From an uncultured Collinsella sp. (lineage in GTDB: Bacteria; Actinomycetota; Coriobacteriia; Coriobacteriales; Coriobacteriaceae): a DNA stretch of 21,138 nt. The position numbers were made by a program, and so were the translations under genes. The stretch covers positions 1 through 21,138 of the forward strand of contig CAUCXP010000007.1 of assembly GCA_958446785.1 (NCBI GenBank), given 5' to 3'. Shown one piece after another: positions 7,301-14,329 of this stretch (positions are counted from its first letter, which is position 1; each line of letters starts with the position of its first letter). The notes below the pieces were generated by a model. The model worked only from the letters and a program-made list of their open reading frames with translations, ran no database searches and was not told where the DNA came from.

Positions 7301-9499
7301 ACTGTCGCTCGTAGACGGGAATACGCCCGCCCCTTCGAGCTTGACCGGGTTGGCGACCGACCTCGTCGTCAGGGTGTCGTAGGGGGCCTGGTCGCCATCG
7401 AGCACGGCCTTGCCGTTCGCATCCGTAGTCACCTGGGTGGACTTGTAAAGGCCGAACTTCGCCCCGTCAACGGGCTTACCCTCGGTATCGGTCTTCTGCA
7501 CGAACAGGCGATTCTGGATGTTCGTGACGAGCAGGCGCGTGGCGAACTGCCGCTTGAAGTTCGTGCCGTCTGCGATGTCGTCGCTGTACACGTGGACTGT
7601 GTTCTTAGGCGTCGCGTCGCCGATCGAGCTCGCCGTTGTGTGGTAGATGGCCACCGTGTACTCGGCATCCTTGCGGGCATCACCGCTCAGCAGGTAGTAG
7701 TACTTGGAGATGTCACCGGGCAGATTTTGAATCTCTACCTGGTACTGGCCGCTTGTGTTGAGCGTGAAGGCGTGCAGGTCCTTCTTCGCCGCCTCGATAG
7801 CACCGGTCATGCCCGGCTCCTTGGCGAGGGTGTATCCCGCTCCCGTCGATGGGTCGCCCGACACGGCGTACCAATTGCTCGGATCTTTGATACCTGTGCC
7901 TGCGCTTTTGTCGCGCTTGAGCACCACAGCGAACAGTATGCCGGAGTCCAGATTGACGGTCTTGTCGGACTTCGTCAGGTCATTATTTGCCTTGTACACG
8001 GTCGACGGCGCGGTGATGGTCTCCTTCGCGGCGGCGAACGCACCGGTCTTCCACACGACGCTGCCCGCGTCCATACCGCCGCGGTTGATGATGACGCCGC
8101 CCGCGCCGTTCTCAGCGCTCGCGGGCACGTACTCGAGCTGCATGCTACCACCCGTCGCCGCGAGACTCGAGCGGTATCCCTCGGGTACGCGCGTCTCCTT
8201 CAGGAGGTAGTACTTGTTGTTGTCGTGATCCTTGTTGTAGAGATCGTCGAAGTTGATGACGCCGTTGTCCACGTCGTTCGTGAGCGTTAGGTGGCCGGCC
8301 TCGTCCGTGGTACCGGAGCCGATGAGCTCGCCCACGGTCTTGAAGTCCTTGTCGGTCTTATAGAGCTTGAACTCGGCACCCTGTACGAACTTGCCGTCCT
8401 GGTCGAACTTGATGATGTCGGACTCGGGCACCGTCACGAGGTTGAACTTGAGCTCCATGTTGGAGTCGGTGGCGCCGCGCTCCAGGTAGAAGAACTTGAG
8501 GGTGTGGTTGGTGCCCTCGGCGAAGGTGTTGCCGTTGAAGCCCGAAGTGTCCTTATTCGCCTTCTGGTACTTGTTCTTCAGTGTGCCGTCGTTATTACCG
8601 TTCACCTTAATGTCGCCCGTACAAAAGTTGATGCTCAGACTCGCGCGGTTGTGAATACCGCCGATATCACCCACGAGGACATCGTCGATGAACACCCAGA
8701 CGTCATCATCGCCGGCGAACTCGAACACCATGTCGTCGCCCGCGTTCGTCTTGCCGCCAGCAGGCTGCACGAATCGCGTGGACATTGAGAGGCCGAAGTG
8801 GTGGTTGACGGGGCGGCCGTCGTTGTAGCGCGAATCACCGGTGTTGTCTGCCTTGATGCCGGTTTGGACGAGCCGGCCGTTTTCCTCTTTGAGCACCTTG
8901 TCTGCCGCGTCGAACGGGAAGAACTGACCCTGGTGGGACGAATCGCCCACTTTGTCAATGCCCCAGGTGTCATAGATGTCGAAGGCATTCTTGTCAGCGT
9001 TGTAGGCTGCGTAGTTTTTGGAGCTGTCATAGACGTAGTAGCCGTTCTGAACCTTGAGGAGGCCCGTCACGCCAAAATGGGACGTCTTGCCGATCTGGGC
9101 AGAGGAATCGAACAGGTAGCAGAGGGACTCGCCGCCCCAGGTTTTGGAAAGCTGCGGATAGCCGTCTAAAAGCGTGTTGTTGACAATGCCGGGCTGCGGG
9201 TTCGTGTTGCCCGTCCAATGGTTGAGCGACTCACCACCCTGGCCGTCGTTAAACTGGAACCGGTGGTTTGCGTTGACGCCGCCGTTGCCGGAAACCGACA
9301 GATGGTTATCGGGATTCACCCAGTAATCAAACAGGTTGATTGTTGTCCCCGAAGGCGAAATCGTCGTAACCGTGTGGTCCGAAAACGCCGCTTCCGCACG
9401 GGTCGGCAGGAAGAAACTCGCCGTCAGCGCGACGGTGAGGGCCAAAACAATCACATATGGCGAGACCGGGCGCAGCCCACGACGACGGCCATAAGACAT
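1331..9499 (-). CDS. Giant LPXTG cell-wall-anchored stalk/adhesin with fibro-slime head and 13 FctA-like isopeptide domains
   Basis: A 2,722-residue surface protein. Residues 1-37 form a signal peptide (MSYGRRRG, hydrophobic core, AEA cleavage site). Residues 50-356 resemble a fibro-slime/PA14-like domain, with GDDDVWVFIDD near 263. SpaA/Cna-B-type domains lie near 360-442 and 665-760 (YLLKETRVPEGY, YFLKEVSAPNGF). A DUF7601-like module spans about 914-1055. Residues 1060-2659 hold 13 FctA/Spy0128-like domains of about 120 residues, each ending in a variant of FTNTY and carrying the Lys, Glu and Asn expected for isopeptide bonds. A Pro/Thr-rich spacer, LPYTG (2687-2691), a membrane helix and RRRNR complete a sortase substrate. 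It probably projects an N-terminal head on a long rigid stalk; the ligand is unknown. No sortase gene lies in the window. The start at 9499 has only a weak GGTGG; an upstream ATG at 9568 and a leader ORF complicate the choice (see findings). Two 549-bp stretches in the stalk are identical. Confidence 0.93.
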   Translation of the reverse strand: MSYGRRRGLRPVSPYVIVLALTVALTASFFLPTRAEAAFSDHTVTTISPSGTTINLFDYWVNPDNHLSVSGNGGVNANHRFQFNDGQGGESLNHWTGNTNPQPGIVNNTLLDGYPQLSKTWGGESLCYLFDSSAQIGKTSHFGVTGLLKVQNGYYVYDSSKNYAAYNADKNAFDIYDTWGIDKVGDSSHQGQFFPFDAADKVLKEENGRLVQTGIKADNTGDSRYNDGRPVNHHFGLSMSTRFVQPAGGKTNAGDDMVFEFAGDDDVWVFIDDVLVGDIGGIHNRASLSINFCTGDIKVNGNNDGTLKNKYQKANKDTSGFNGNTFAEGTNHTLKFFYLERGATDSNMELKFNLVTVPESDIIKFDQDGKFVQGAEFKLYKTDKDFKTVGELIGSGTTDEAGHLTLTNDVDNGVINFDDLYNKDHDNNKYYLLKETRVPEGYRSSLAATGGSMQLEYVPASAENGAGGVIINRGGMDAGSVVWKTGAFAAAKETITAPSTVYKANNDLTKSDKTVNLDSGILFAVVLKRDKSAGTGIKDPSNWYAVSGDPSTGAGYTLAKEPGMTGAIEAAKKDLHAFTLNTSGQYQVEIQNLPGDISKYYYLLSGDARKDAEYTVAIYHTTASSIGDATPKNTVHVYSDDIADGTNFKRQFATRLLVTNIQNRLFVQKTDTEGKPVDGAKFGLYKSTQVTTDANGKAVLDGDQAPYDTLTTRSVANPVKLEGAGVFPSTSDSSEPLVKGTYFLKEVSAPNGFLLNDRLIKVIVDDYGVHADAGTVDDGVSTFVGVGSLMKSLGQFGAEGDIDNTLTWIKGQRQTSDGTLDGNGNLSWNNDAKGGENEVHLKYGANGRVYQYGPTKKDEPYRLETETGWIRMGITQDVSGDTNAKGARADLGDMNLNALFTGATCVRVANEREASLEVMKKVMVPAGLTGKPDAGFTFKFTVPTTAGKTYKAAVFENAGTASEKQVGKMFDLENGREQTITADQTIRVYGLAEGDQYAVQELTGADKMPAGYKLTGRKQGDKNLTEEGDSISGRIAPQNSDGTVAKDNKLVFTNSYSVKSSVTLTGIKAKKKFTGREWTSADSFELCLRAADGTPMPDGATAAPVAGMKQVEKTVTSAEEFSFGEIKYEKPGKYTYYIAETTPAKSDPSWLGGVSYSSAEYKVTVTVKDDGKGNLTEPVVKMEQIYKDDGTATSQVIDDQIAVITNTYRPKETSVTLKATKRFTGGELAGSDFTFQLLDKDGSVVQTVQNEKDGKVAFAAIDYATPGDHDYTIKEVKGADSTVVYDAQGVKVHVKVTDEKGELKATVTYDGEKAVPTFTNTKPTADVTVEATKVLAGKDLTADAFTFGLYDQDGNEDARGTNDKNGKVKLTVKGLNLGEYDYTLKEVAGSDSTITYDSTEVRVHVSVKAEGDKAKATVTYDGKNDIPTFKNTYQPAETSVTLAAKKAYVKSDSTPAALKGGEFAFDLYEGDLTAEQLKGKQPIRSAKNGEDGTVTFPAINYTKAGEYKYTIVEKKGDLSHVTFDDAVHHAAVKVMDKAGKLDAAVAYDGDKADAPTFTNTYTAKGSVELTATKVVAVAPGFTHDTKLKGGEYTFELKDADGKVLDTAKNEADGTVKFTRDFELADLGGAASKDFAYTIAEKPGAEAGMVYDNHTLTYTVTVADDGAGTLTATPQVTSGDKTFTNTYRPKETSVTLKATKRFTGGELAGSDFTFQLLDKDGSVVQTVQNEKDGKVAFAAIDYATPGDHDYTIKEVKGADSTVVYDAQGVKVHVKVTDEKGELKATVTYDGEKAVPTFTNTKPTADVTVEATKVLAGKDLTADAFTFGLYDQDGNEDARGTNDKNGKVKLTVKGLNLGEYDYTLKEEKAGQSVDGVAYDAKEVKVHVKVEQNQDDNNKTKVTVTYDGTATAPTFNNTYTAKGSVELTATKTIKVADGFDHTTKPADGEFTFDLKDAAGNVIATAKNDANGKVCFTREFQLSDLGGAASKDFTYTIVEQPGAEPGMVYDNHALTYTVTVTDGGNGALNAKAIVTSASGSDTFTNTYQPAATGLALGAQKSYVKKDDNTPIVPKDGEFTFDVYEGKMTAEQLAGAKPVRTATNGADGSVNFDAFSYAKPGTYEYTIVERKGDLAYVTYDDAVHHAVVTVVDNAGTLQASVAYDGADATKPTFTNTYKAKATNSGAIALTKSVDVHDGSYQLKAGDFAFELVGSDGTVLQTQKNDAKGKVYFNELTFDHAGTFPFTVREVQPTDGAPGVPGVTYTGKTYTLTYVVKDNNDGKLVVESSTVKPSEGTENGVTPNTMTFANSYQPGQTSYQISGTKVLENADPATTRTPADGEFTFALIDVATGQEIDRTTNVGKAFTFKAISYTATGSHAYQVKEVAGQDGTITYSDAVLDVTVNVTDDGSGQLTATANKTAADLTFTNTYTPTATTATITGTKALTGRDLAEGEFFFDLKDADGNVVQTVQNGADGTFGFAPLQLDKVGTYVYTVSERAGATANGVTYDTTVFTATVTVTENAETHALEAQVAYSKGGKAADAVAFSNSYAPAATEVKLGASKVLSGEDLKEGQFSFQLKDADGKVLQTAKNAADGTVGFEAISYDKPGTYAYSISEVDDGQKNVTYDAAEHRVTVTVTDDGAGHLVATVTYDGAVAPVFKNTYTPPTTPPTEPPTNPPSKSPVPKEEKPGLPYTGDTSLSPMALGGIAGGAVVLIAAGVILRRRNR
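3907..4455. repeat. 549-bp perfect direct repeat, copy 1, inside the giant gene
   Basis: Identical base for base to 5341-5889, offset 1,434 bp (478 codons). It encodes one whole FctA-like domain (RPKETSVTLKATKRFTGG...) and most of the next (PTADVTVEATKVLAGKD...). Identity stops abruptly at both ends. Confidence 0.95.
5341..5889. repeat. 549-bp perfect direct repeat, copy 2, inside the giant gene
   Basis: Second copy of the segment at 3907-4455. Because the offset is a multiple of three, recombination between the copies would delete or add 478 codons without breaking the frame. Confidence 0.95.
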
Positions 9500-9527
9500 G
9501 ACGGACCACCGCTCGCGCGGCCGGTGT

Positions 9528-9608
9528 TCACCAGGAAGTTCCCTGCTTAGACACCCCCCCGGTAGCATTATTCACGAGTCGAGACGTCGTCTCTCTGAGC
9601 TCCTGCAT
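9528..9608 (-). CDS. Short upstream ORF (26 codons) with strong SD and G7 tract: leader peptide or out-of-frame true start of the giant gene
   Basis: ATG at 9606-9608, preceded by GGGGAGGAAATT, one of the best ribosome binding sites in the window. It reads MQELRETTSRLVNNATGG and eight more residues, then stops at TGA 9528-9530, 28 nt before the ATG at 9499. Codons 17-19 consist of a run of seven G. If the run were six or nine G long, this ORF would read straight into the giant surface-protein frame and add 36 residues before its Met. It could be a leader peptide that couples translation to the downstream gene, or the real start of that gene in a phase-off state. No functional match for the peptide itself is recognised. 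Confidence 0.55.
   Translation of the reverse strand: MQELRETTSRLVNNATGGVSKQGTSW
9554..9560 (-). repeat. Homopolymeric G7 tract (C7 on the + strand)
   Basis: Seven consecutive G on the coding strand between the strong ribosome binding site (9614-9618) and the giant-gene signal peptide. I noticed no other G/C run of this length in the window. Such tracts are classic slippage sites; poly-G control of sortase-dependent pili has been described in bifidobacteria. Confidence 0.85.
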
Positions 9609-9775
9609 AATTTCCTCCCCAGCCACACGGCGACCTGCCCGGGTGCTCCCCGGGGGCCGAAGCAGTCTGGCACATGCCCGCAGTCGTTCAAGGAATACCA
9701 ACCCCAGCATATGTCTCTTAAGATATATTAGTCTTATTCTATGACAGTTTTTGTCTCATTACCGATGAAATCGGC
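9609..9775 (-). promoter_or_regulatory. Upstream region of the giant surface-protein gene
   Basis: It contains the GGGGAGG ribosome binding site of the short ORF (9614-9620), a GC hairpin with arms CCCGGG (9638-9643 and 9649-9654) that would lie in the 5' UTR, and an AT-rich stretch at about 9710-9765 unlike the surrounding DNA. The AT-rich stretch is the likely promoter location; no box pair is good enough to name. A small hairpin CCGAT (9762-9766) / ATCGG (9770-9774) adjoins site B. Confidence 0.45.
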
Positions 9776-9793
9776 TCAGTCCCTTTGTCGCAT
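9776..9793. repeat. REP-like palindrome, site B (right arm intact, left arm lost)
   Basis: TCAGTC (9776-9781) overlaps the right arm CCCTTTGTCGCAT (9781-9793), the exact reverse complement of the left arm at site A (780-792). No good left arm precedes it. It ends one base from the stop codon of the M20 peptidase gene (9795-9797), the same position relative to a gene end as the intact copies at 16361 and 17834. Confidence 0.7.
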
Positions 9794-9794
9794 G

Positions 9795-11222
9795 CTAGAG
9801 CGTGTGGAGCAGGGCGATGAGGAAGCGGATGCCTTGGAGGTAGGCGCGACGGGTGATGCGCTCGTTGGTGCCGTGGACGCCGCGGTCGCATTCGTCATCG
9901 TCGACCACAAAGGCGGAGAAGCGGATGCACTCGTGGCAAATGCGCTGGTAGTTGGCGGCATCGGTTGCACCAATCACGGTCGAGGGCACGATGCTCATCG
10001 GCTCTTGGCCCACCGCAGACGATCCGTTTTCCTCCGTCGGCTTGGGATCACGGAAATAGCGGGCGGCGATGGCGCGGACGGCCTCGAGCCCCGGACCGCC
10101 CACGCGCGGGGACGGCGAGGGCTCGGAGCTGCCGGGGCCCAGCTCGACCTCGACTCGGCCGGCGAGCCCAGCGGTGGCAACGGCCTCGCGGCAGCAGGCC
10201 ACGACATCGGCCACGCTCGTACCCTCGAGCATGCGGAAGTTGATATTGACCCACATATCTTGCGGCATTACGTTGGCACCGGTACTGCCGCCCTCGATTT
10301 GCGTGGGCGCACAGGTGGTGGTCACAAGCGGGTACAGCTTTTTGCTGGCAAGGCAGTCGCGCACGATGGCATCCTTGCTGGCAGCAATCTCGTCTGCGGT
10401 ATAAAGCCCCAGCTCGACGAGCTGCGCGGCAAGCAGATCGGTCACACGCGCCGGCCACTCGATATCGCAAATCGCGGCAATAGCGCGGCTGAGCACTTCG
10501 AGCGACGTGCCACCGTAAGGGTTGGAAGAATGCCCGCCCTCGCTCTTCGTCCTGAGCACGATATCGGCATAGCCCTTCTCGGCAAGATCGGCATGCATAA
10601 GCCAACCCTCGCCTGCGCCGTACTCGGCAGCCTCAACGATACGATAGTCGCCCTCGTCAATCAGGTACTCAAGCTCAACGCCGCGCTCCTCGAGCACGCG
10701 GCCAATGGCACCCGCGCCGCACTGCGTAGTCTCCTCATCCTGGCCAAAGGCCAGCAGCAGGGTTCGTTCGTGTTGCCAGCCGTGCGCCAGCGCATACTCA
10801 ACGGCCTCCAGGATGCCTGCGACCTGGTCTTTCATATCGATGGCGCCGCGACCCCAAATATAGGTGTCGTCCACGTGCCCGCTAAAGGGATTGTGCGTCC
10901 AGTCTGTCTCGGTGCCCGGCACCACGGGAACCACGTCCATGTGGCCCATGAGCATGACCGGCTTGAGGGCGGGGTCGATGCCGGCAAGCGTCACGAGCAG
11001 CGAATGGTCGATGAGCTCGACCTCGCCCGCCGCAAACACGCGCGGCCAGGCCTGCTGCATATAGGCGCGCAGGTCGGCAAACGCCTGCCAGTCCACCGCC
11101 TCGGCATCCATACTCGAAATGGTCGGAAACGACAGCACACGGCCCAGGCGCTCGCATGCGCCGGCCTTGTCCAAATCGGCAAAATCATCCTCATGCGCAA
11201 AGAAGCGCCAAACCTCGGCCAT
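9795..11222 (-). CDS. M20 family zinc metallopeptidase, carboxypeptidase S-like
   Basis: 475 residues. M20 enzymes use a two-zinc centre to remove C-terminal residues from peptides or hydrolyse N-acyl amino acids. Visible motifs are GHMDVVPV (H94, D96), WGRGAIDMKD (D129, bridging Asp), FGQDEE (E163/E164, catalytic base and ligand), an EGGHSS loop in the dimerisation domain, and a C-terminal HGTNERI with the last zinc His. The run GHMDVVPV...WGRGAIDMK...FGQDEE is the pattern of the CPS1-like branch. No signal peptide, so cytoplasmic. The start is supported by GAAAGGA 5-6 nt upstream. The gene follows the ABC ATPase by 72 nt on the same strand, with a hairpin between, so it is probably the last gene of that operon, processing imported peptides or acylated amino acids. 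Substrate specificity cannot be read from the sequence. Confidence 0.9.
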   Translation of the reverse strand: MAEVWRFFAHEDDFADLDKAGACERLGRVLSFPTISSMDAEAVDWQAFADLRAYMQQAWPRVFAAGEVELIDHSLLVTLAGIDPALKPVMLMGHMDVVPVVPGTETDWTHNPFSGHVDDTYIWGRGAIDMKDQVAGILEAVEYALAHGWQHERTLLLAFGQDEETTQCGAGAIGRVLEERGVELEYLIDEGDYRIVEAAEYGAGEGWLMHADLAEKGYADIVLRTKSEGGHSSNPYGGTSLEVLSRAIAAICDIEWPARVTDLLAAQLVELGLYTADEIAASKDAIVRDCLASKKLYPLVTTTCAPTQIEGGSTGANVMPQDMWVNINFRMLEGTSVADVVACCREAVATAGLAGRVEVELGPGSSEPSPSPRVGGPGLEAVRAIAARYFRDPKPTEENGSSAVGQEPMSIVPSTVIGATDAANYQRICHECIRFSAFVVDDDECDRGVHGTNERITRRAYLQGIRFLIALLHTL

Positions 11223-11246
11223 GACATCCTTTCGATTGTGATGACG

Positions 11247-11271
11247 AGGGCCGCCCCACGGGAGCGGCCCT
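11247..11271 (-). other. Intra-operon hairpin between the ABC ATPase and M20 peptidase genes
   Basis: Perfect 8-bp stem AGGGCCGC / GCGGCCCT with a 9-nt loop, not followed by a T run on the minus strand. It may be an mRNA stability or partial-termination element that lowers expression of the peptidase relative to the transporter. Confidence 0.5.
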
Positions 11272-11294
11272 GCAACGTAAGCGTTTGCGGTCGG

Positions 11295-12080
11295 TTATTT
11301 GTCCTCGAGATAGCGAGAGAGGAACTCGCGGGTGCGCTGGTGTTTGGGATTGCCGAAGAGCTCGGCCGGTGCCGCATCCTCGAGCACCACGCCCTTGTCC
11401 ATAAAGACCACGCGGTCGGACACCGTGCGGGCAAAGGCCATCTCGTGCGTGACGACCACCATGGTCATGCCGTCGGCAGCGAGCTTACGCATGACCTCGA
11501 GCACCTCTCCCACGATCTCGGGGTCGAGTGCGGAGGTCGGCTCGTCAAACAGCATGATCTGCGGATTCATGCACAGGGCACGGGCGATGGCCACGCGCTG
11601 CTTTTGGCCGCCGGACAGGCGACCCACGGCGGCGTGCGCGAACTTCTCGAGCCCCACGCTCGTCAGATGCTCCATCGCGACTTTCTCGGCCTCGGCCTTG
11701 CTCATCTTTTTGAGCGTGACGGGCGCGAGCGTGCAGTTGTCGAGCACATCCATGTTGTTGAACAGGTTAAAGCCCTGAAACACCATGCCGATGTCCTCGC
11801 GCAGCTTATTGATATTGCAGCGCTCGGCCGTGAGGTCCTGGCCGTGGAACCAGATGTGGCCCGCGTCCGGGGTCTCGAGCAGGTTGAGGCAGCGCAGGAA
11901 GGTCGACTTGCCCGAGCCCGAGGCGCCGATGATGGTGACGACCTCGCCGGGGTTAACGGACAGGTCGATGCCCTTGAGCACCTCGAGCGAGCCGAAGCTC
12001 TTGCGCAGGCCCTCGACGCGGATAAGCGGCTCATTTGTCTGTGCGGCGGCCGCAACGCCGGTAGTGGCGGTATCTGCCAT
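11295..12080 (-). CDS. Amino-acid ABC transporter ATP-binding protein (GlnQ/HisP type)
   Basis: 261 residues. It energises a polar amino-acid importer at the cytoplasmic membrane face. Walker [10 protein letters not shown] (52-60), Q-loop Q102 in MVFQGFNLF, signature LSGGQ (155-159), Walker B IMLFDE (175-180), D-loop SALD and the switch His in VTHEM are all intact. The MVFQ.FNLF...TL.PV pattern is typical of the polar amino-acid uptake (PAAT) subfamily. The start at 12080 (MADTATTG) was chosen because GAGGAG stands 6-7 nt upstream; the open frame extends 25 codons further without a ribosome binding site. It begins 22 nt after the permease stop and is the third gene of a binding protein, permease, ATPase operon. 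The transported amino acid is unknown. Confidence 0.93.
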   Translation of the reverse strand: MADTATTGVAAAAQTNEPLIRVEGLRKSFGSLEVLKGIDLSVNPGEVVTIIGASGSGKSTFLRCLNLLETPDAGHIWFHGQDLTAERCNINKLREDIGMVFQGFNLFNNMDVLDNCTLAPVTLKKMSKAEAEKVAMEHLTSVGLEKFAHAAVGRLSGGQKQRVAIARALCMNPQIMLFDEPTSALDPEIVGEVLEVMRKLAADGMTMVVVTHEMAFARTVSDRVVFMDKGVVLEDAAPAELFGNPKHQRTREFLSRYLEDK

Positions 12081-12102
12081 GATGATTCTCCTCGTCTTGA
12101 GC

Positions 12103-13251
12103 CTAGTTGGAGCTGGGCAGCGTTGCCGGGGCCTCGGCGCCGAGCTTTTTGCCAAAGGCCTCGAGCAGGCGGCTCGCCACGAGCGTCAGGATCAGGTAGA
12201 CCACGAGCGCCACGCAGTAGACCTCCATCTGGCGGTAGTACACGCCGGCGACGGTGGTGGTGGCGTACATGAGGTCGAACACGCCGATGACCGAGAGCAC
12301 CGACGAATCCTTGATGTTGATGATGAGCTCGTTGGTGAGCGCCGGGATCGCGTTTTTAATGCCCTGGGGGAACACGACCTTGCGCATAGCCTGCCACTGC
12401 GAAAGACCCAGCGAACGCGCCGCCTCTGCCTGGCCGAGGTCGATGGACTCGATGCCGCCGCGCAGGACCTCCATCATGTAGGCGGTGGAGTTGAGCGAGA
12501 TGGTGACGAGGCCCGCGGTAAAGGTACTCCAGATCTGGTTGGCCTGGGCGGTCTCGAAGCCCATGCCGCGCAAAACGGTGAAGCCCGCGTAATAGATGAG
12601 CAGGCCCTGGACCATCATGGGCGTACCGCGCACGATGGTGGAGTAAACGGTCGCAAAGCCGCGGCCGATGCTCTTAAAGAAGCGCACCAGATCGTTATCC
12701 ACGCGGTCAAACGTCTGAATACGCAGGAACACAAAGAGCAGTGCCAGGAAAAAGGCGATGACCGTGCCGAAGGTGGCAAGCGCGATGGTGATCTCGATAC
12801 CGCGAATGAAGAAGTCGCCGCGCTTGTAGGTCATGTAGACCAGGCTCGACAAAAAGTCGCTGGGGTTGGAGTCCGAGACAATGCTCACCTGTACCAGGTC
12901 GATAAACGACATGACGCAGCGGTCGATGAAGAAGATCGCCGCGATGGCAACCACGACATAGCTGCCCAGGCGCGCGCCGCGACGGCAACGCTCGGATGCA
13001 AACGGCGACTTTTGACGATAGTCATTCCAATGCATGAGCTTGGTGACGAGCGCTGCCGCCGATACGACAATCCAAGCCCACAGAATCGCCCAGAGGCAGT
13101 CCTGGAACACACCCGTGGGCGCCAAGAAGCTCAGCGGCGTGGGGTTGCGCTGACTAAACGCCAGACCGAGCGCCGCGATAGCGCTCGTGCCCAGATACAC
13201 ATAACGGTGGTCGGCCTTGATAAAGGAGGCCAGACGATTGATGGCTTTCAT
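12103..13251 (-). CDS. Amino-acid ABC transporter permease with N-terminal membrane extension
   Basis: 382 residues. The C-terminal part (from about 145) is a HisM/GlnP-type permease with several membrane helices and the EAA loop [20 protein letters not shown], which contacts the ATPase. Before it lie roughly 140 residues with about three further hydrophobic segments (near 18-35, 48-70 and 94-112) that are absent from ordinary 220-residue permeases of this family. The extension may hold extra helices for assembly; its role is unknown. The start is supported by AGGGAGA 6 nt upstream. It starts 9 nt after the binding-protein stop and ends 22 nt before the ATPase start. A single permease gene suggests a homodimeric channel. 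Confidence 0.9.
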   Translation of the reverse strand: MKAINRLASFIKADHRYVYLGTSAIAALGLAFSQRNPTPLSFLAPTGVFQDCLWAILWAWIVVSAAALVTKLMHWNDYRQKSPFASERCRRGARLGSYVVVAIAAIFFIDRCVMSFIDLVQVSIVSDSNPSDFLSSLVYMTYKRGDFFIRGIEITIALATFGTVIAFFLALLFVFLRIQTFDRVDNDLVRFFKSIGRGFATVYSTIVRGTPMMVQGLLIYYAGFTVLRGMGFETAQANQIWSTFTAGLVTISLNSTAYMMEVLRGGIESIDLGQAEAARSLGLSQWQAMRKVVFPQGIKNAIPALTNELIINIKDSSVLSVIGVFDLMYATTTVAGVYYRQMEVYCVALVVYLILTLVASRLLEAFGKKLGAEAPATLPSSN

Positions 13252-13260
13252 GCTGTCTCC

Positions 13261-14187
13261 CTATGCCGGCTGACGGTCGAGGCACGCGTCCCACATCTGG
13301 TCGCGCTCCTCTTGGCTGACGCCCTTGAGCGTCTTATCGATAAGTTTGAGCAGCTTGTCCGAGCCCTTGCGGCAGCCGACGTTTGCCGCGACCTCCTGCT
13401 TAAAGCCCTCGCCCTCGGCAAAGTGGATGGGGACGATACCGGGATTTTGGGCCATATAGCCCTTTTCGTTCTCCGTGTTGTAGGTCACGGCGTCGCACGT
13501 GCCCTGCAGCAGGTTCGAGAACACCGTGGGCACCGAATCGACCGGATTCTTGTGAACGACGCCCGGAATCTCGTCGATGACGGTATCGAGCATGGTGTCC
13601 TTTTGGCCGAGCACCGTGGCGCCGCTAAAGTCGCTGAGCTTGGTCGCGTTTTGGTAGGGCGAGCCCTCTTTTACGAACAGGCCAAAGTAGCCGATAAAGT
13701 ACGGATCGGAAAAACCGACGGACTCCTCGCGCTCGGGCGTGGCGCTCATGCCGGCAATAATGAGGTCGATCTGGCCGTTGTTGAGCGAATCGATGAGGCC
13801 CGAGAAGCTCTGCTTGACGGCAACGGGCTCGCCGCCAAGGGCCTTGCAGACGATCTTCGCAATCTGAACATCGTAGCCATCGGCGTAAGCGCCCTTCACG
13901 TTGTCGATGGGGATGGTGTACTCGCTGGCTTCGGAGACCTGCCAGTTGTACGGGGCGTAGGCCGCCTCCATGCCAATGCGGATCTTATCCTTGCCGATCA
14001 CGGAATCGGACAGGTCGTCGCGACCGCCGCCTGTCGTGGGCTGGACCACCTTGAGTGTGGACGGACGCTGGCAGCCGGCAAGCGCGCCGGCGACAACGGT
14101 CGCGCTCGCAGCGAGGGCGCTACCCAAAAAGATGCGACGGCTGCATACCGGCTGTGGATGCGCGTCGCGCTGTTGTCGAGATTGCAT
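13261..14187 (-). CDS. Amino-acid ABC transporter substrate-binding lipoprotein (SBP family 3)
   Basis: 308 residues. The N-terminus carries SRRIFLG (residues 16-22), a good twin-arginine motif, followed by a hydrophobic stretch and the lipobox LAGC (C39), so it is probably a Tat-exported lipoprotein. The mature part has SBP family 3 features: IRIGMEAAYAPYNW near the N-terminus, DGYDVQIAK, DLIIAGMSATPERE and FSDPYF, which line the amino-acid pocket in this family. The start at 14187 is preceded by GGGAAGG; the frame extends 47 codons further upstream without a ribosome binding site. It is the first gene of the transporter operon and is separated from the upstream epimerase gene by a strong terminator. 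The AYAPYNW and GMSATPER motifs fit polar amino-acid binders; the exact ligand is unknown. Confidence 0.92.
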   Translation of the reverse strand: MQSRQQRDAHPQPVCSRRIFLGSALAASATVVAGALAGCQRPSTLKVVQPTTGGGRDDLSDSVIGKDKIRIGMEAAYAPYNWQVSEASEYTIPIDNVKGAYADGYDVQIAKIVCKALGGEPVAVKQSFSGLIDSLNNGQIDLIIAGMSATPEREESVGFSDPYFIGYFGLFVKEGSPYQNATKLSDFSGATVLGQKDTMLDTVIDEIPGVVHKNPVDSVPTVFSNLLQGTCDAVTYNTENEKGYMAQNPGIVPIHFAEGEGFKQEVAANVGCRKGSDKLLKLIDKTLKGVSQEERDQMWDACLDRQPA

Positions 14188-14329
14188 CTGGTGCCTTCCC
14201 AATTTCGTTTTGCTGACAATAAGACAGGATATACGCCCGCAACCAGCAGCGCGGCATGTGCGCGAAAAATTAATAGACACACGAGGACGATTGGCGCAAA
14301 GCAGCCTGCCCCATGTACCACTTGGCATG

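Noticed and set aside
2927..8290. 1,787-codon open frame on the plus strand
   Set aside because: It is antisense to the giant adhesin gene. Its product is a monotonous V/G/R/L/H string that mirrors the repeated domains; it has no domain or ribosome binding site. Codon bias and the repeat structure of the sense gene keep the frame open.
9499..9568. Upstream ATG at 9568 as the true start of the giant protein
   Set aside because: It has no ribosome binding site and would place 23 unconserved-looking residues before a normal signal peptide. The ATG at 9499, or a frame-shifted fusion from 9608, explains the region better.
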